A DNA stretch of 64,000 nucleotides from an uncultured Pelagibacteraceae bacterium (lineage in GTDB: Bacteria > Pseudomonadota > Alphaproteobacteria > Pelagibacterales > Pelagibacteraceae). The notes below the pieces were generated by a model that was not told the origin of the DNA, ran no database searches, and saw nothing but the letters and a program-made list of their open reading frames with translations. A program made the translations under genes and the position numbers. This document shows positions 1 through 8,525 of the stretch, in pieces. How positions within the stretch are numbered: the first letter of the stretch is position 1; every line of letters begins with the position of its first letter. The stretch covers positions 1 through 64,000 of the forward strand of contig CACMDY010000002.1 in assembly GCA_902612605.1 (NCBI GenBank), written 5' to 3'.

Positions 1-429
1 GTTATAAAAACTGGTTCAATACTTTATTTGAATATAGTCAATTATAAAATTTTTTTATTATTAATTATATCTATTTCCGTATCTTCAGATATTGGTGGAT
101 ATATATTTGGAAAAATTTTTAAAGGAAAAAAACTAACCAGAATAAGTCCAAATAAAACATACTCAGGTATGCTTGGATCTTATTTCCTATCTTTAATTAT
201 TTCTCTTATTTTGTTTAAAAATTATATTAGTTATGAAGCTATTATATTTATGTCTTTGTTTGTTTCCACATTAACTCAAATCGGGGATTTGTTTGTTTCT
301 TTTCTAAAAAGGAACGCTAACTTAAAAGACACTGGTTCACTTTTACCTGGGCATGGGGGTTTGCTAGATAGATTTGATGGATTAATATTTGCATTACCAA
401 TCGGATTAATGGTGGCAAAATTTTTATGA
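1..429 (+). CDS. cdsA: Phosphatidate cytidylyltransferase, C-terminal part (5' end outside window)
   Basis: Makes CDP-diacylglycerol from phosphatidate and CTP in the inner membrane, the branch point of phospholipid synthesis. The reading frame is open from base 1, so the gene begins upstream; about 142 residues are visible. The CdsA family signature is present near the C-terminus: an SFLKR stretch followed by KD, then PGHGGLLDRFDG with its Asp-Arg-x-Asp. Hydrophobic membrane segments precede and follow it. The stop overlaps the dxr start as ATGA, so the two genes are probably translationally coupled. The order cdsA-dxr-bamA is the usual alphaproteobacterial envelope cluster. The TTG at position 28 is probably not the start, because the frame continues upstream of it. 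Confidence 0.93.
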   Translation, partial: VIKTGSILYLNIVNYKIFLLLIISISVSSDIGGYIFGKIFKGKKLTRISPNKTYSGMLGSYFLSLIISLILFKNYISYEAIIFMSLFVSTLTQIGDLFVSFLKRNANLKDTGSLLPGHGGLLDRFDGLIFALPIGLMVAKFL

Positions 430-1598
430 TTAAAGATGTAGTAATACTTGGTTCAACGGGGTCAGTTGGAACTTCAACATTGTTATCTTTATCAAAAGTT
501 AAAAACTATAAAATTAAAATTATTACTACTAATAAAAATATTAAAAAAATATTGAAACAAGCAATAAAATATAGAGTTAAAGATGTTATTGTTGAGGATA
601 GGAATAAATATAATGTCTATATTAATAAGTTTAAAAAACAAAGAATTAGATTACATCTAGGAATAGGCAATATTAAGAAAATTCTAAAAAAAAAAGTTAA
701 TTATTGTGTCAATTCAATTTCTGGTATCGATGGTTTATACCCTACATTAATAACAATTCCATTAACAAAAAATTTATTAATGGCTAATAAAGAATCAATA
801 ATTTGCGGTTGGCATTTACTTAAAAAAGAATTAATTAAAAACAAAACTAATTTTGTTCCAATAGACTCCGAGCATTACTCAATTTGGGAATTAATTAAAA
901 ATGAAAATTTTTATAATGTAGATAAGATTATCCTTACAGCATCAGGTGGACCTTTTTTAAATACTCCGAAAAATAAAATTATTAACATCAAACCTAAATA
1001 TGCTTTAAAACATCCAACATGGAGAATGGGTAAAAAAATATCGATTGACTCATCAACTATGATGAATAAGATTTTCGAATATATCGAAGCAAAAAAGATT
1101 TTTAATATAAACAAAAAAAAAATAAAGATATTAATACACCCTTCATCTTTCGTTCATGCAATTGTTTTCTTTAAAGGTGGTATTGTAAAATTCTTAGCTC
1201 ATGAAACTAAAATGACTATACCAATATCAAATGCATTAGAAATCAACTCAAATATAAAAAATTTAAAGTTTAATATGTATATGAAAAATTTTAATAAAAT
1301 GTATTTCAAAGAACCTGACAAAAAGAAATTTCCAATACTTTCTATACTAAATCATATCCCAGAAAAAGATTCATACTTCGAGACAATTCTTATAACTTTA
1401 AACGATGAATTAGTCCAAAAATATTTGGATGGATATATTAATTATATTTCTATACATAAAAATTTAATTAATTTGATCAAAAGTCCTTATTTAAAGAAAT
1501 ATTATAAATTAAAACCAAAAAATATTTATGATATAAAAAAAGTAATGAATATTGCAAAAATTTATTTAGAAAAAAAGGTAAAATTTTATGCAAAATAA
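426..1598 (+). CDS. dxr: 1-deoxy-D-xylulose 5-phosphate reductoisomerase
   Basis: NADPH-dependent second step of the MEP isoprenoid pathway, cytosolic. The 390 residues match the family length. Residues 9-19 (GSTGSVGTSTL) form the NADPH-binding loop, MANKES is at 119-124, and the metal-binding Asp147 and Glu149 lie in DSEH. SGGPF (173-177) and HPTWRMG (196-202) form the substrate region, with DSSTMMNK at 208-215. It starts at the ATG inside the cdsA stop and its last 11 bases overlap bamA. The ispD and ispF functions of the same pathway are encoded at 23376-24476. The protein is very rich in Lys and Asn, as expected from the base composition. Confidence 0.97.
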   Translation: MIKDVVILGSTGSVGTSTLLSLSKVKNYKIKIITTNKNIKKILKQAIKYRVKDVIVEDRNKYNVYINKFKKQRIRLHLGIGNIKKILKKKVNYCVNSISGIDGLYPTLITIPLTKNLLMANKESIICGWHLLKKELIKNKTNFVPIDSEHYSIWELIKNENFYNVDKIILTASGGPFLNTPKNKIINIKPKYALKHPTWRMGKKISIDSSTMMNKIFEYIEAKKIFNINKKKIKILIHPSSFVHAIVFFKGGIVKFLAHETKMTIPISNALEINSNIKNLKFNMYMKNFNKMYFKEPDKKKFPILSILNHIPEKDSYFETILITLNDELVQKYLDGYINYISIHKNLINLIKSPYLKKYYKLKPKNIYDIKKVMNIAKIYLEKKVKFYAK

Positions 1599-3834
1599 AA
1601 TTAGAGCAAAGCTAATAATAATTTCATTTTTTTTTAATATTTTTTTTATTACAAATGTTTTTTCTGAAACAATTAATAAATTTAATATCAAGGGAAACAG
1701 CAGGGTGTCTGATGAAACTGTCATAATGTTTTCATCATTAGAAATTGGAGATAATATTAATCAAAATATTCTAAATAATTCATTAAAAAAATTATACTAT
1801 ACTAATTATTTTAAAGATGTAAAAATTTCTTCATTAAATGGTATTGTTACTATAAGTGTTAAAGAAAATCCTATAATTCAAAAAGTAGTTATAAGTGGAA
1901 TTGATCAAAATAATATTTATGAAAAAATTTCAGATGTAACTTTGAAAATTGAAAAGTACCCATTTGTTGAGAGTACTATAAACGAACAGGTTAAACTTTT
2001 AAAAAATATTTTAAAATCCTATGGTTATTATTTTGTTGAACTTGAAACTTCTATTATAAAAAACCCTAATAATACAATTGATTTAAATTATAATTTTAAA
2101 TTAGGTGAAATTGCAAAGATAAAAAAAATAAAGTTCATAGGAGAAAAAATTTTTAGCGACACTACTCTTCGAAATGTAATTATTTCTGAAGAGTCAAAAT
2201 TCTGGAAATTTATTACTAGAAATAAATTTTTAGATACTAATCGTATTGATGCCGATATTTTCCGTTTAAATGAATTCTACAAAAATAGAGGATATTTTAA
2301 TGTTACAATTAAATCAACATCTGCAATTATTAATGATAGAAATCAATTTGAGCTATTATTTAATATTGATGCTGGTAACAAATTTTATTTTAATAATATC
2401 AAGTTTAGTAATAACAATATTCTTAATATAGATAATTTCAAAGATTTTGAAGAAAAAATTGTAGATTTACAAGGCAGTGTTTATTCAAAAAAGAAAATTA
2501 ACAAAATAATTAACGAATTCAATAATTTTACTTTAAGAAATAATTATATTTTTTTAAACACAAGTTATAAAGAAATTATTATAGACAATAATAAAATTGA
2601 TATTTCTATTAATTTCAACGATTTAGATAAGCATTTTGTCGATAGAATTAATATTTTGGGAAATTTCATAACAGATGAAAAAGTTATAAGAAATGAATTA
2701 ATTGTTGATGAGGGAGACCCATTTAATAAAATTCTATTCGAAAAATCAATTGCAAATATGAAGGGACAAAATATATTTAAAACAGTTACTTACAATGTTA
2801 CGGAAATTGATAATGAAAATAAGGTAATAGATATAGAAGTTGAAGAAAAACCTACAGGTGAAATTTTTGCTGGAGCCGGAACAGGGACTACAGGTTCTAG
2901 TTTAACAGGAGGCATAAAGGAAAACAATTATTTAGGTCTAGGAATAAAATTAGATACCAATTTTACTATTACCGATGATAGTATTAAAGGTAAGTTTTCA
3001 GTTTTAAACCCAAATTACAATAACTCGGACAAATCTATAGAAACAATTGTTGAAAGCTCAACAGAAGATTTATTAACAGAAAGTGGTTATAAAACGAATA
3101 GAACGGGACTGACTTTGGGAACCGAGTTCGAACAATTCAATGATTTATTTGTAAATCTCGAAATTTCAAATTATTATGAAGATCTTGAAACCTCAAACAA
3201 CGCAAATAGTATAGTAAAAAAACAAGAAGGCACATACTTCGAAAATCTTATAAGTTATGCATTAAAATTAAACAAACTTGATCAAAATTTTCAACCTACC
3301 GATGGATATATAAATTATTTCTCTCAAACAATTCCAGTAATATCAGATGATAATTCTATCGAAAATACTTTTACGAGTTCTACTTATCATTCCTTTGGAG
3401 AAAGTTTAATATTATCAGCGCAATTTTATTTAAGTGCAATAAATTCTATAGATGACAATGTCAGAATTTCTAAAAGAGTGTATGTTCCTAGTAGAAGATT
3501 ACGTGGTTTTGAGAGTGGTAAAATTGGACCAAAAGATGGGTCTCAATATATTGGAGGAAATTATGCTTCAGCTCTAAATTTAAATTCTACCCTTCCAAAT
3601 ATTCTATTTGAAAGTGAAGATGTGGATATAAATTTATTTATAGATATGGCTAATGTTTGGGAAGTTGATTACAATAGTAGTCTAGACTCAAATAAAATCC
3701 GTTCATCTTCTGGTTTAGCACTTAATTGGTATAGTCCTCTAGGACCTCTATCATTATCTTATGCAATTCCACTAAGTGAGGCTAAAACAGATGTAACAGA
3801 AAATTTTAGATTTCAAATTGGAACATCATTCTAA
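1588..3834 (+). CDS. bamA: Outer membrane protein assembly factor BamA
   Basis: Central beta-barrel subunit of the BAM machine that inserts outer-membrane proteins. The 748 residues begin with a signal peptide ending near FSETINKF. The N-terminal half holds successive POTRA domains with repeats of the type IKGNSRVSDETV and ILGNFITDEKVIRNEL. The C-terminal half, from about residue 420, is the barrel, with the conserved lid-loop RGF motif in RRLRGFESGKIGP near residue 638. The last residues form an aromatic-ended strand (FRFQIGTSF), the barrel insertion signal. It overlaps dxr by 11 bases and skp by one. The RseP-type protease gene that often sits between dxr and bamA in alphaproteobacteria is absent here. 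Confidence 0.95.
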   Translation: MQNKIRAKLIIISFFFNIFFITNVFSETINKFNIKGNSRVSDETVIMFSSLEIGDNINQNILNNSLKKLYYTNYFKDVKISSLNGIVTISVKENPIIQKVVISGIDQNNIYEKISDVTLKIEKYPFVESTINEQVKLLKNILKSYGYYFVELETSIIKNPNNTIDLNYNFKLGEIAKIKKIKFIGEKIFSDTTLRNVIISEESKFWKFITRNKFLDTNRIDADIFRLNEFYKNRGYFNVTIKSTSAIINDRNQFELLFNIDAGNKFYFNNIKFSNNNILNIDNFKDFEEKIVDLQGSVYSKKKINKIINEFNNFTLRNNYIFLNTSYKEIIIDNNKIDISINFNDLDKHFVDRINILGNFITDEKVIRNELIVDEGDPFNKILFEKSIANMKGQNIFKTVTYNVTEIDNENKVIDIEVEEKPTGEIFAGAGTGTTGSSLTGGIKENNYLGLGIKLDTNFTITDDSIKGKFSVLNPNYNNSDKSIETIVESSTEDLLTESGYKTNRTGLTLGTEFEQFNDLFVNLEISNYYEDLETSNNANSIVKKQEGTYFENLISYALKLNKLDQNFQPTDGYINYFSQTIPVISDDNSIENTFTSSTYHSFGESLILSAQFYLSAINSIDDNVRISKRVYVPSRRLRGFESGKIGPKDGSQYIGGNYASALNLNSTLPNILFESEDVDINLFIDMANVWEVDYNSSLDSNKIRSSSGLALNWYSPLGPLSLSYAIPLSEAKTDVTENFRFQIGTSF

Positions 3835-4355
3835 TGAAAAAATTTCTATTAATCATTTTTTTAATTTTTTTTAGTAAAAATTCATTTTCTAAAGAAATAG
3901 TTTTTTTAGATGTTCAATTTATAATTGATAATTCCGAAGTTGGAAAATTTTATAAAGAAAAAATATTGGCAATCGAAAAAGAAAAAAAAATTAATTTAAA
4001 AATAATGGAATCAAAAATTAAAGAGAAAGAAAACGAGATAAATAAACAAAAAAATATAATGAGCAAAAATGAAATAGATAAGAGAATTGTCGATTTAAAC
4101 AAATTAGTAAAAGAATATAAATCAAAAAAAAATGAAAATTTTAAAGAAATTCTTAAAAAAAAAAAAAATTATACTTCCAAGATATTAAAAATTCTGAATC
4201 CTTTACTTACAAGATATGTTGAAGAAAAAAATATAAATTTAGTTGTTGAAAAAAAAAATATTTTATTAGGAATTAAAACACTAGATATAACCAATGATTT
4301 AATGAAAATTCTAAATGATGAAGTGGAACAAAAAAATTTATTAAATGAAAATTAA
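3834..4355 (+). CDS. skp: Periplasmic chaperone of the Skp/OmpH family
   Basis: Probable periplasmic holdase that escorts unfolded outer-membrane proteins to BamA. The 173-residue precursor has an N-terminal signal peptide (about 1-19, ending in SFSK). A long Lys/Glu-rich coiled coil follows (about 45-115), which would form the tentacle arms of the Skp trimer. The C-terminal segment returns to the beta-strand core. Assignment rests on architecture and on position between bamA and lpxD, which is the standard Skp position; sequence similarity in this low-complexity region is weak. The start overlaps the bamA stop by one base (TAATG), and the 3' end overlaps lpxD by 11 bases. Confidence 0.82.
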   Translation: MKKFLLIIFLIFFSKNSFSKEIVFLDVQFIIDNSEVGKFYKEKILAIEKEKKINLKIMESKIKEKENEINKQKNIMSKNEIDKRIVDLNKLVKEYKSKKNENFKEILKKKKNYTSKILKILNPLLTRYVEEKNINLVVEKKNILLGIKTLDITNDLMKILNDEVEQKNLLNEN

Positions 4356-5322
4356 AAATCCTTTTTTTTATAAAAAACTAAACATAACTTTAAATAAAAT
4401 TTGTAAAGTTTTAAAAAAGAAGCCTTCTGGTAAGAATATTAATATAAATGATATTAAAAATTTAACCGATGCTAACGCTTATGATATATCATTTTTTAAT
4501 AGTATAAAGTATCTTGAAATATTAAAAAAATCAAAAGTTAAATATGTTATATCTCATAAAAAATATGAAAAAATTATAAATGCCCATTGTTATCCAATTA
4601 TAGTAGAAAATGTTTTAAAATCAGTTGCATTAATTTCTGAACTCTTCTACCCAGATTCAATCAACGACGCTGTTGATTTTAATGTATCAAAACCAGTTAA
4701 AAGTAATTACAAAAAAGTATCTTTTGGAAAAAATGTATTAATAGGAAAAAAAGTTAAGATTGGAAAAAATTCGGTAATTGGACACAATAGTATAATCGAA
4801 TCTAATGTTGAGATAGGTTCAAACTCTATAATTGGCAATAATGTTCTATTAAAAAATACTATAGTTGGTAAAAATGTTAGAATATTAGATGGTTCAGTTG
4901 TAGGCAAAAAAGGCTTTGGTTTTTCCCCAGAAACTATTGCTAATTATCGTTATCCCCACATAGGAATGGTAATAATTAAAGACAATTCAGAAATAGGGTG
5001 TAATAATACCATTGATAGAGGATCACTATCAAATACAGTGATTGGTAAAAATACTTTCATTGATAACCAAGTACATATTGCTCATAACGTAAATATAGGA
5101 GATAATTGCATTATAACAGGACAAGTTGGATTTGCTGGAAGTAGCACTATTGGAAATAAAGTTTTAATTGGAGGTCAAGCTGGTATTTCTGGACATTTAA
5201 AGATTGGTAATAATGTGCAAATTGCTGGAGGAAGCGGCGTAATAAAAAATATACCAGACAACACCAAAGTGATGGGATATCCTGCAAAAGATATTCGAAA
5301 TTTTTTAAGAGAAAATAAGTAA
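4345..5322 (+). CDS. lpxD: UDP-3-O-acylglucosamine N-acyltransferase
   Basis: Adds the N-linked hydroxyacyl chain to UDP-3-O-acylglucosamine, the third step of lipid A synthesis; cytosolic trimer. The 325 residues comprise an N-terminal uridine-binding domain (to about 100) and a left-handed parallel beta-helix of hexapeptide repeats (IGKNSVIGHNSIIESNVEIG and so on). The catalytic His lies in VHIAHNVNIG near residue 245. A C-terminal helical tail follows (YPAKDIRNFLRENK). It overlaps skp by 11 bases and abuts fabZ with no gap, so these are co-transcribed. The presence of lpxD, lpxA and lpxB indicates that this organism makes lipopolysaccharide. Confidence 0.96.
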   Translation: MKIKNPFFYKKLNITLNKICKVLKKKPSGKNININDIKNLTDANAYDISFFNSIKYLEILKKSKVKYVISHKKYEKIINAHCYPIIVENVLKSVALISELFYPDSINDAVDFNVSKPVKSNYKKVSFGKNVLIGKKVKIGKNSVIGHNSIIESNVEIGSNSIIGNNVLLKNTIVGKNVRILDGSVVGKKGFGFSPETIANYRYPHIGMVIIKDNSEIGCNNTIDRGSLSNTVIGKNTFIDNQVHIAHNVNIGDNCIITGQVGFAGSSTIGNKVLIGGQAGISGHLKIGNNVQIAGGSGVIKNIPDNTKVMGYPAKDIRNFLRENK

Positions 5323-5775
5323 ATGTCACATAACTTAAATAAAAATCAAATTAAAGATTTATTACCTCATAGAGAACCAATGTTATTAATTGATGAATTA
5401 ATCAATATTAAAAAACTTAAATCTGCTACAGCAATAGTAAATGTAAGAAAAGACAGTTTTTTTGTTCAAGGTCATTTTCCAGGAGAGCCAGTAATGCCAG
5501 GTGTATTAATTGTTGAAGCTTTTGGACAAGCGGCGGCTGCACTAACAGCAGATGGTATTGATAAAAAAACTTATGAAGATAAATTAGTTTTTTTAATGAC
5601 AATTGATAAAGCAAGATTTAGAAATCCCGTGATACCTGACTGTAAACTTGAATTAAATATTGAAGCTATAAGATCTCACGGAAGAGTATGGAAATATAAA
5701 GGCGAGGCATTTGTTGATGGTAAAAAAATGGCTGATGCACTGTGGTCTGCGACTATTGTCGATAGAAAGAAATAA
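5323..5775 (+). CDS. fabZ: 3-hydroxyacyl-[acyl-carrier-protein] dehydratase FabZ
   Basis: Dehydrates 3-hydroxyacyl-ACP in fatty-acid elongation and so competes with LpxA/LpxD for hydroxyacyl-ACP. The 150 residues form a single hot-dog fold. LPHREPMLLID (14-24) opens the domain, catalytic His51 lies in GHFPGEPVMPG, and catalytic Glu65 lies in LIVEAFGQA. The ATG directly follows the lpxD stop codon. Its location between lpxD and lpxA is the classic arrangement that balances lipid A and phospholipid synthesis. Confidence 0.97.
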   Translation: MSHNLNKNQIKDLLPHREPMLLIDELINIKKLKSATAIVNVRKDSFFVQGHFPGEPVMPGVLIVEAFGQAAAALTADGIDKKTYEDKLVFLMTIDKARFRNPVIPDCKLELNIEAIRSHGRVWKYKGEAFVDGKKMADALWSATIVDRKK

Positions 5776-5827
5776 ACAGTAGTAATTATTGATAAGCATT
5801 TAAAAAATAATTTGTTAAAAATTTATT

Positions 5828-6613
5828 GTGATACACCATACAGCAATAATTAATAATAAATCAAAAATTTCAGATAATGTTAGCATAGGACCATATTGTA
5901 CGATTGGGCCGGATGTTGAATTAGGATCAAATACAGTATTGCATTCTCATGTTAATATAGTTGGAAATACAAAAATTGGAAAAAGTAACGAAATATTTCC
6001 TTTTGCCTCTATTGGAACAGATCCTCAGGATTTAAAATATAAAGGAGAAAAAAACTCAATTATAATTGGTGATAATAACAAGTTTCGAGAATATGTTAAC
6101 ATTAATCCAGGCACAACTGAAGGAGGAACTGTCACAAAATTAGGAAATAATAATTTATTGATGGTCTATTGTCATGTCGCTCATGATTGCAATATTGGAA
6201 ATAATATCGTTCTTGCAAATAATGTTCAGGTAGGTGGACATGTCACTATTGAAGATAATGCTATAATTGGTGGTAGTTGTGCCATTCATCAATTTTCTAG
6301 AATTGGCCAATTAGCAATGGTTGGTGGAATGACTGGTGTTTTAAGTGATGTAATTCCATTTGGTTTATCTATAGGTAATAGAAATAATTTAGTTGGGCTT
6401 AATCTTATAGGACTTAGAAGAGCAAAAGTTTCAAACCAGGATATTAAAGTATTACAAAAATTTTTGGATATAGTTTTCATTAATCAAAATTTTAGATCAA
6501 ATTATGAAAATCTAGATTCCCAAATGAAAGAAAATAAATATGTTAAAATTATAATTAATTTTTTAAATTCCGATAAAAAAAGACCCATTTCTCTTCCAGA
6601 AAATATTAAATGA
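5828..6613 (+). CDS. lpxA: UDP-N-acetylglucosamine O-acyltransferase
   Basis: First committed step of lipid A synthesis: 3-O-acylation of UDP-GlcNAc from hydroxyacyl-ACP. The 261 residues are a left-handed beta-helix of hexapeptide repeats (residues 1-190) with a C-terminal helical region. Catalytic His119 lies in YCHVAHDCNIGNN, corresponding to His125 of the E. coli enzyme. I chose a GTG start because the protein then begins MIHHTAIIN, typical for LpxA, and no upstream ATG is in frame. A 52-base gap separates it from fabZ, and its stop overlaps the lpxI start by 4 bases (ATGA). Confidence 0.95.
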   Translation: MIHHTAIINNKSKISDNVSIGPYCTIGPDVELGSNTVLHSHVNIVGNTKIGKSNEIFPFASIGTDPQDLKYKGEKNSIIIGDNNKFREYVNINPGTTEGGTVTKLGNNNLLMVYCHVAHDCNIGNNIVLANNVQVGGHVTIEDNAIIGGSCAIHQFSRIGQLAMVGGMTGVLSDVIPFGLSIGNRNNLVGLNLIGLRRAKVSNQDIKVLQKFLDIVFINQNFRSNYENLDSQMKENKYVKIIINFLNSDKKRPISLPENIK

Positions 6614-7401
6614 TTGGATTATTTTTAGGCGAACATAAACTTCCATTAGAAATTATAAAAAGTTTAAAAAAAAAAAAAATTAAATACTTCATATTAGATT
6701 TATCAAAAAATAATAAATTCAAAAAAGATAAAAACTGTCATTTTATTAATATTGGAAAATTTGGTAAAATTTTAGAATTAATTAAATCAAAAAAATGTAA
6801 AAAAGTTTTATTTGCAGGAAATATTGTTAAACCAAGAATTTCTAAACTAAAATTAGATCTTAAAGGTTTTTACTATATCCCTAGAATTATAAAGGCATCT
6901 AAATTAGGAGATGCAGCTATATTAAAAGAATTGATTAATATTTTATCAGAAAACAAAATAAAAGTTGTTAAATTAAATAAATATAATCCAGAACTAACTT
7001 TAACCAAAGGATGCTATACAAAAGCAAAACCTAGTATTACTGACAAATTAACAATTAAAAAAGGCATTCAGATACTAAATAAATCAAATTCATTTAACCA
7101 TGTTCAAGCATTAGTAATCAATGATCAGAAAATTGTTTCTCTCGAAAAAAGAAAAGGAACAAAGGACATGTTAAAATCTATCAGAAACAATAATCTAAAG
7201 AATAAACTCTTATTGAAGATGCCTAAATCTAAGCAAGATTTACGTGTCGATTTGCCCACTATTGGTCTAGATACAATAAAGGATTGTAAAAAAGCAAATA
7301 TTAGAGGAATTGTTGTTAAAGCAGGTCAAAATATATTTTTAGACAAACATGAAGGACTTAAATTTGCTAATAAAAATAATATTTTTGTTATGGCTAAATG
7401 A
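6610..7401 (+). CDS. lpxI: UDP-2,3-diacylglucosamine pyrophosphatase, LpxI type
   Basis: Hydrolyses UDP-2,3-diacylglucosamine to lipid X and UMP. LpxI is the form found in alphaproteobacteria such as Caulobacter in place of the LpxH metallophosphoesterase. The 263 residues match the LpxI (DUF1009) family: N-terminal IGLFLGEHKLPLEI, a middle LFAGNIVKPRISKLKLD, GDAAILKELI, and the C-terminal domain with MPKSKQDLRVDLPTIGLDTI and GIVVKAGQN. It sits exactly between lpxA and lpxB with 4-base overlaps on both sides. Its presence argues that the metallophosphoesterase at 43781 is not needed for lipid A. Confidence 0.92.
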   Translation: MIGLFLGEHKLPLEIIKSLKKKKIKYFILDLSKNNKFKKDKNCHFINIGKFGKILELIKSKKCKKVLFAGNIVKPRISKLKLDLKGFYYIPRIIKASKLGDAAILKELINILSENKIKVVKLNKYNPELTLTKGCYTKAKPSITDKLTIKKGIQILNKSNSFNHVQALVINDQKIVSLEKRKGTKDMLKSIRNNNLKNKLLLKMPKSKQDLRVDLPTIGLDTIKDCKKANIRGIVVKAGQNIFLDKHEGLKFANKNNIFVMAK

Positions 7402-8525
7402 AAAAAATTTTTATTTTAACAGGTGAACCATCTGGTGATAAGTTGGCCGCAGAAGCTATTAAAGAATTAAAAAAAACTGTGGTAGATGTTGAATATTTAT
7501 CTGTTGGAGGTCAACATTTAAAATCGATAGGTATTAAGTCAATATACGATCAACAAGACATTACATATATAGCTTTTACTGACATATTTTTGAATATTTT
7601 TAAGATAAAAAGAAAGATTAATGAAACTGTAAAAAAAATTTTAGATTTCAATCCTGATATTTTATTTAGTGTTGATAGTCCTGATTTTACTCTTCGTGTT
7701 TCAAAAATAATTAAATTAAAAAAACCAAATATAAAAACAGTTCACTTTATTGCTCCTAAAGTTTGGGCTTGGAGAGAGGGTAGAGTCAAAAAAATGAAAA
7801 GCTACTTAGATCATATTCTTCTATTATTTAATTTTGAAAAAAAATATTTTGATAAGGAAAAACTAAAAAATACGTTTGTTGGTCATCCAATATTAGATAA
7901 TCCAAATAATGAAAAAATTGAAATTAAAGAATTATTAAAAGGTAAAATTATTTCAATTTTTCCTGGTAGTAGATTATCAGAATTAAAAGCGCATGTTCCT
8001 ATACTTATCGACTTCATAAAAAAAATGAATGAAGAGAAAATTAATTATAATTATATTTTTCATGCAACCCAAGATTCTAAAGAATATTTATCAAAAGTTA
8101 TAAAAAAAAATAACTTAGAAAATGTTGATCTTATTTCAAATGAAAATATAAAAATTGCTACAATTAAAAAATCTATTTTTGCAATTGTTAAATCTGGAAC
8201 AGTTTCACTTGAAGTTTGTAAATATGGTATACCATCAATAATAATTTATAAAATGAATTTTGTTAATTTCTTAATCGCTAAGTTATTTTTAAAAATAAAA
8301 TTCGCAAACATGATAAATATTATAAATAATAAAGAAATTATTCCTGAACTATTACAAAATGAATGTAGCTCTGATGAAATATATAAAGCAGTTAATTATT
8401 TATTAAAAAAACCTGAGCTTATAAATCAACAATTAAAACAAGTTAATAAAACCGTTATGGAATTAAAATCAACCACTTCATCAAGTAATGAAGTATCTAA
8501 TGTTTTGTTATCTTATTTGAGATAA
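7398..8525 (+). CDS. lpxB: Lipid-A-disaccharide synthase
   Basis: Joins lipid X to UDP-diacylglucosamine to form the lipid A disaccharide; a GT19 glycosyltransferase on the inner face of the inner membrane. The 375 residues open with ILTGEPSGDKLAAE (GEPSGD at 9-14). HFIAPKVWAWREGRVKKMK and LFNFEKKYF come next, then FVGHPILDN, FPGSRLSELK and the nucleotide-binding stretch IVKSGTVSLEVCKYGIPSIIIYK. It is the last gene of the envelope operon. Its 3' end overlaps the convergent gltX by 18 bases, leaving no room for a separate terminator. Confidence 0.96.
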   Translation: MKKIFILTGEPSGDKLAAEAIKELKKTVVDVEYLSVGGQHLKSIGIKSIYDQQDITYIAFTDIFLNIFKIKRKINETVKKILDFNPDILFSVDSPDFTLRVSKIIKLKKPNIKTVHFIAPKVWAWREGRVKKMKSYLDHILLLFNFEKKYFDKEKLKNTFVGHPILDNPNNEKIEIKELLKGKIISIFPGSRLSELKAHVPILIDFIKKMNEEKINYNYIFHATQDSKEYLSKVIKKNNLENVDLISNENIKIATIKKSIFAIVKSGTVSLEVCKYGIPSIIIYKMNFVNFLIAKLFLKIKFANMINIINNKEIIPELLQNECSSDEIYKAVNYLLKKPELINQQLKQVNKTVMELKSTTSSSNEVSNVLLSYLR

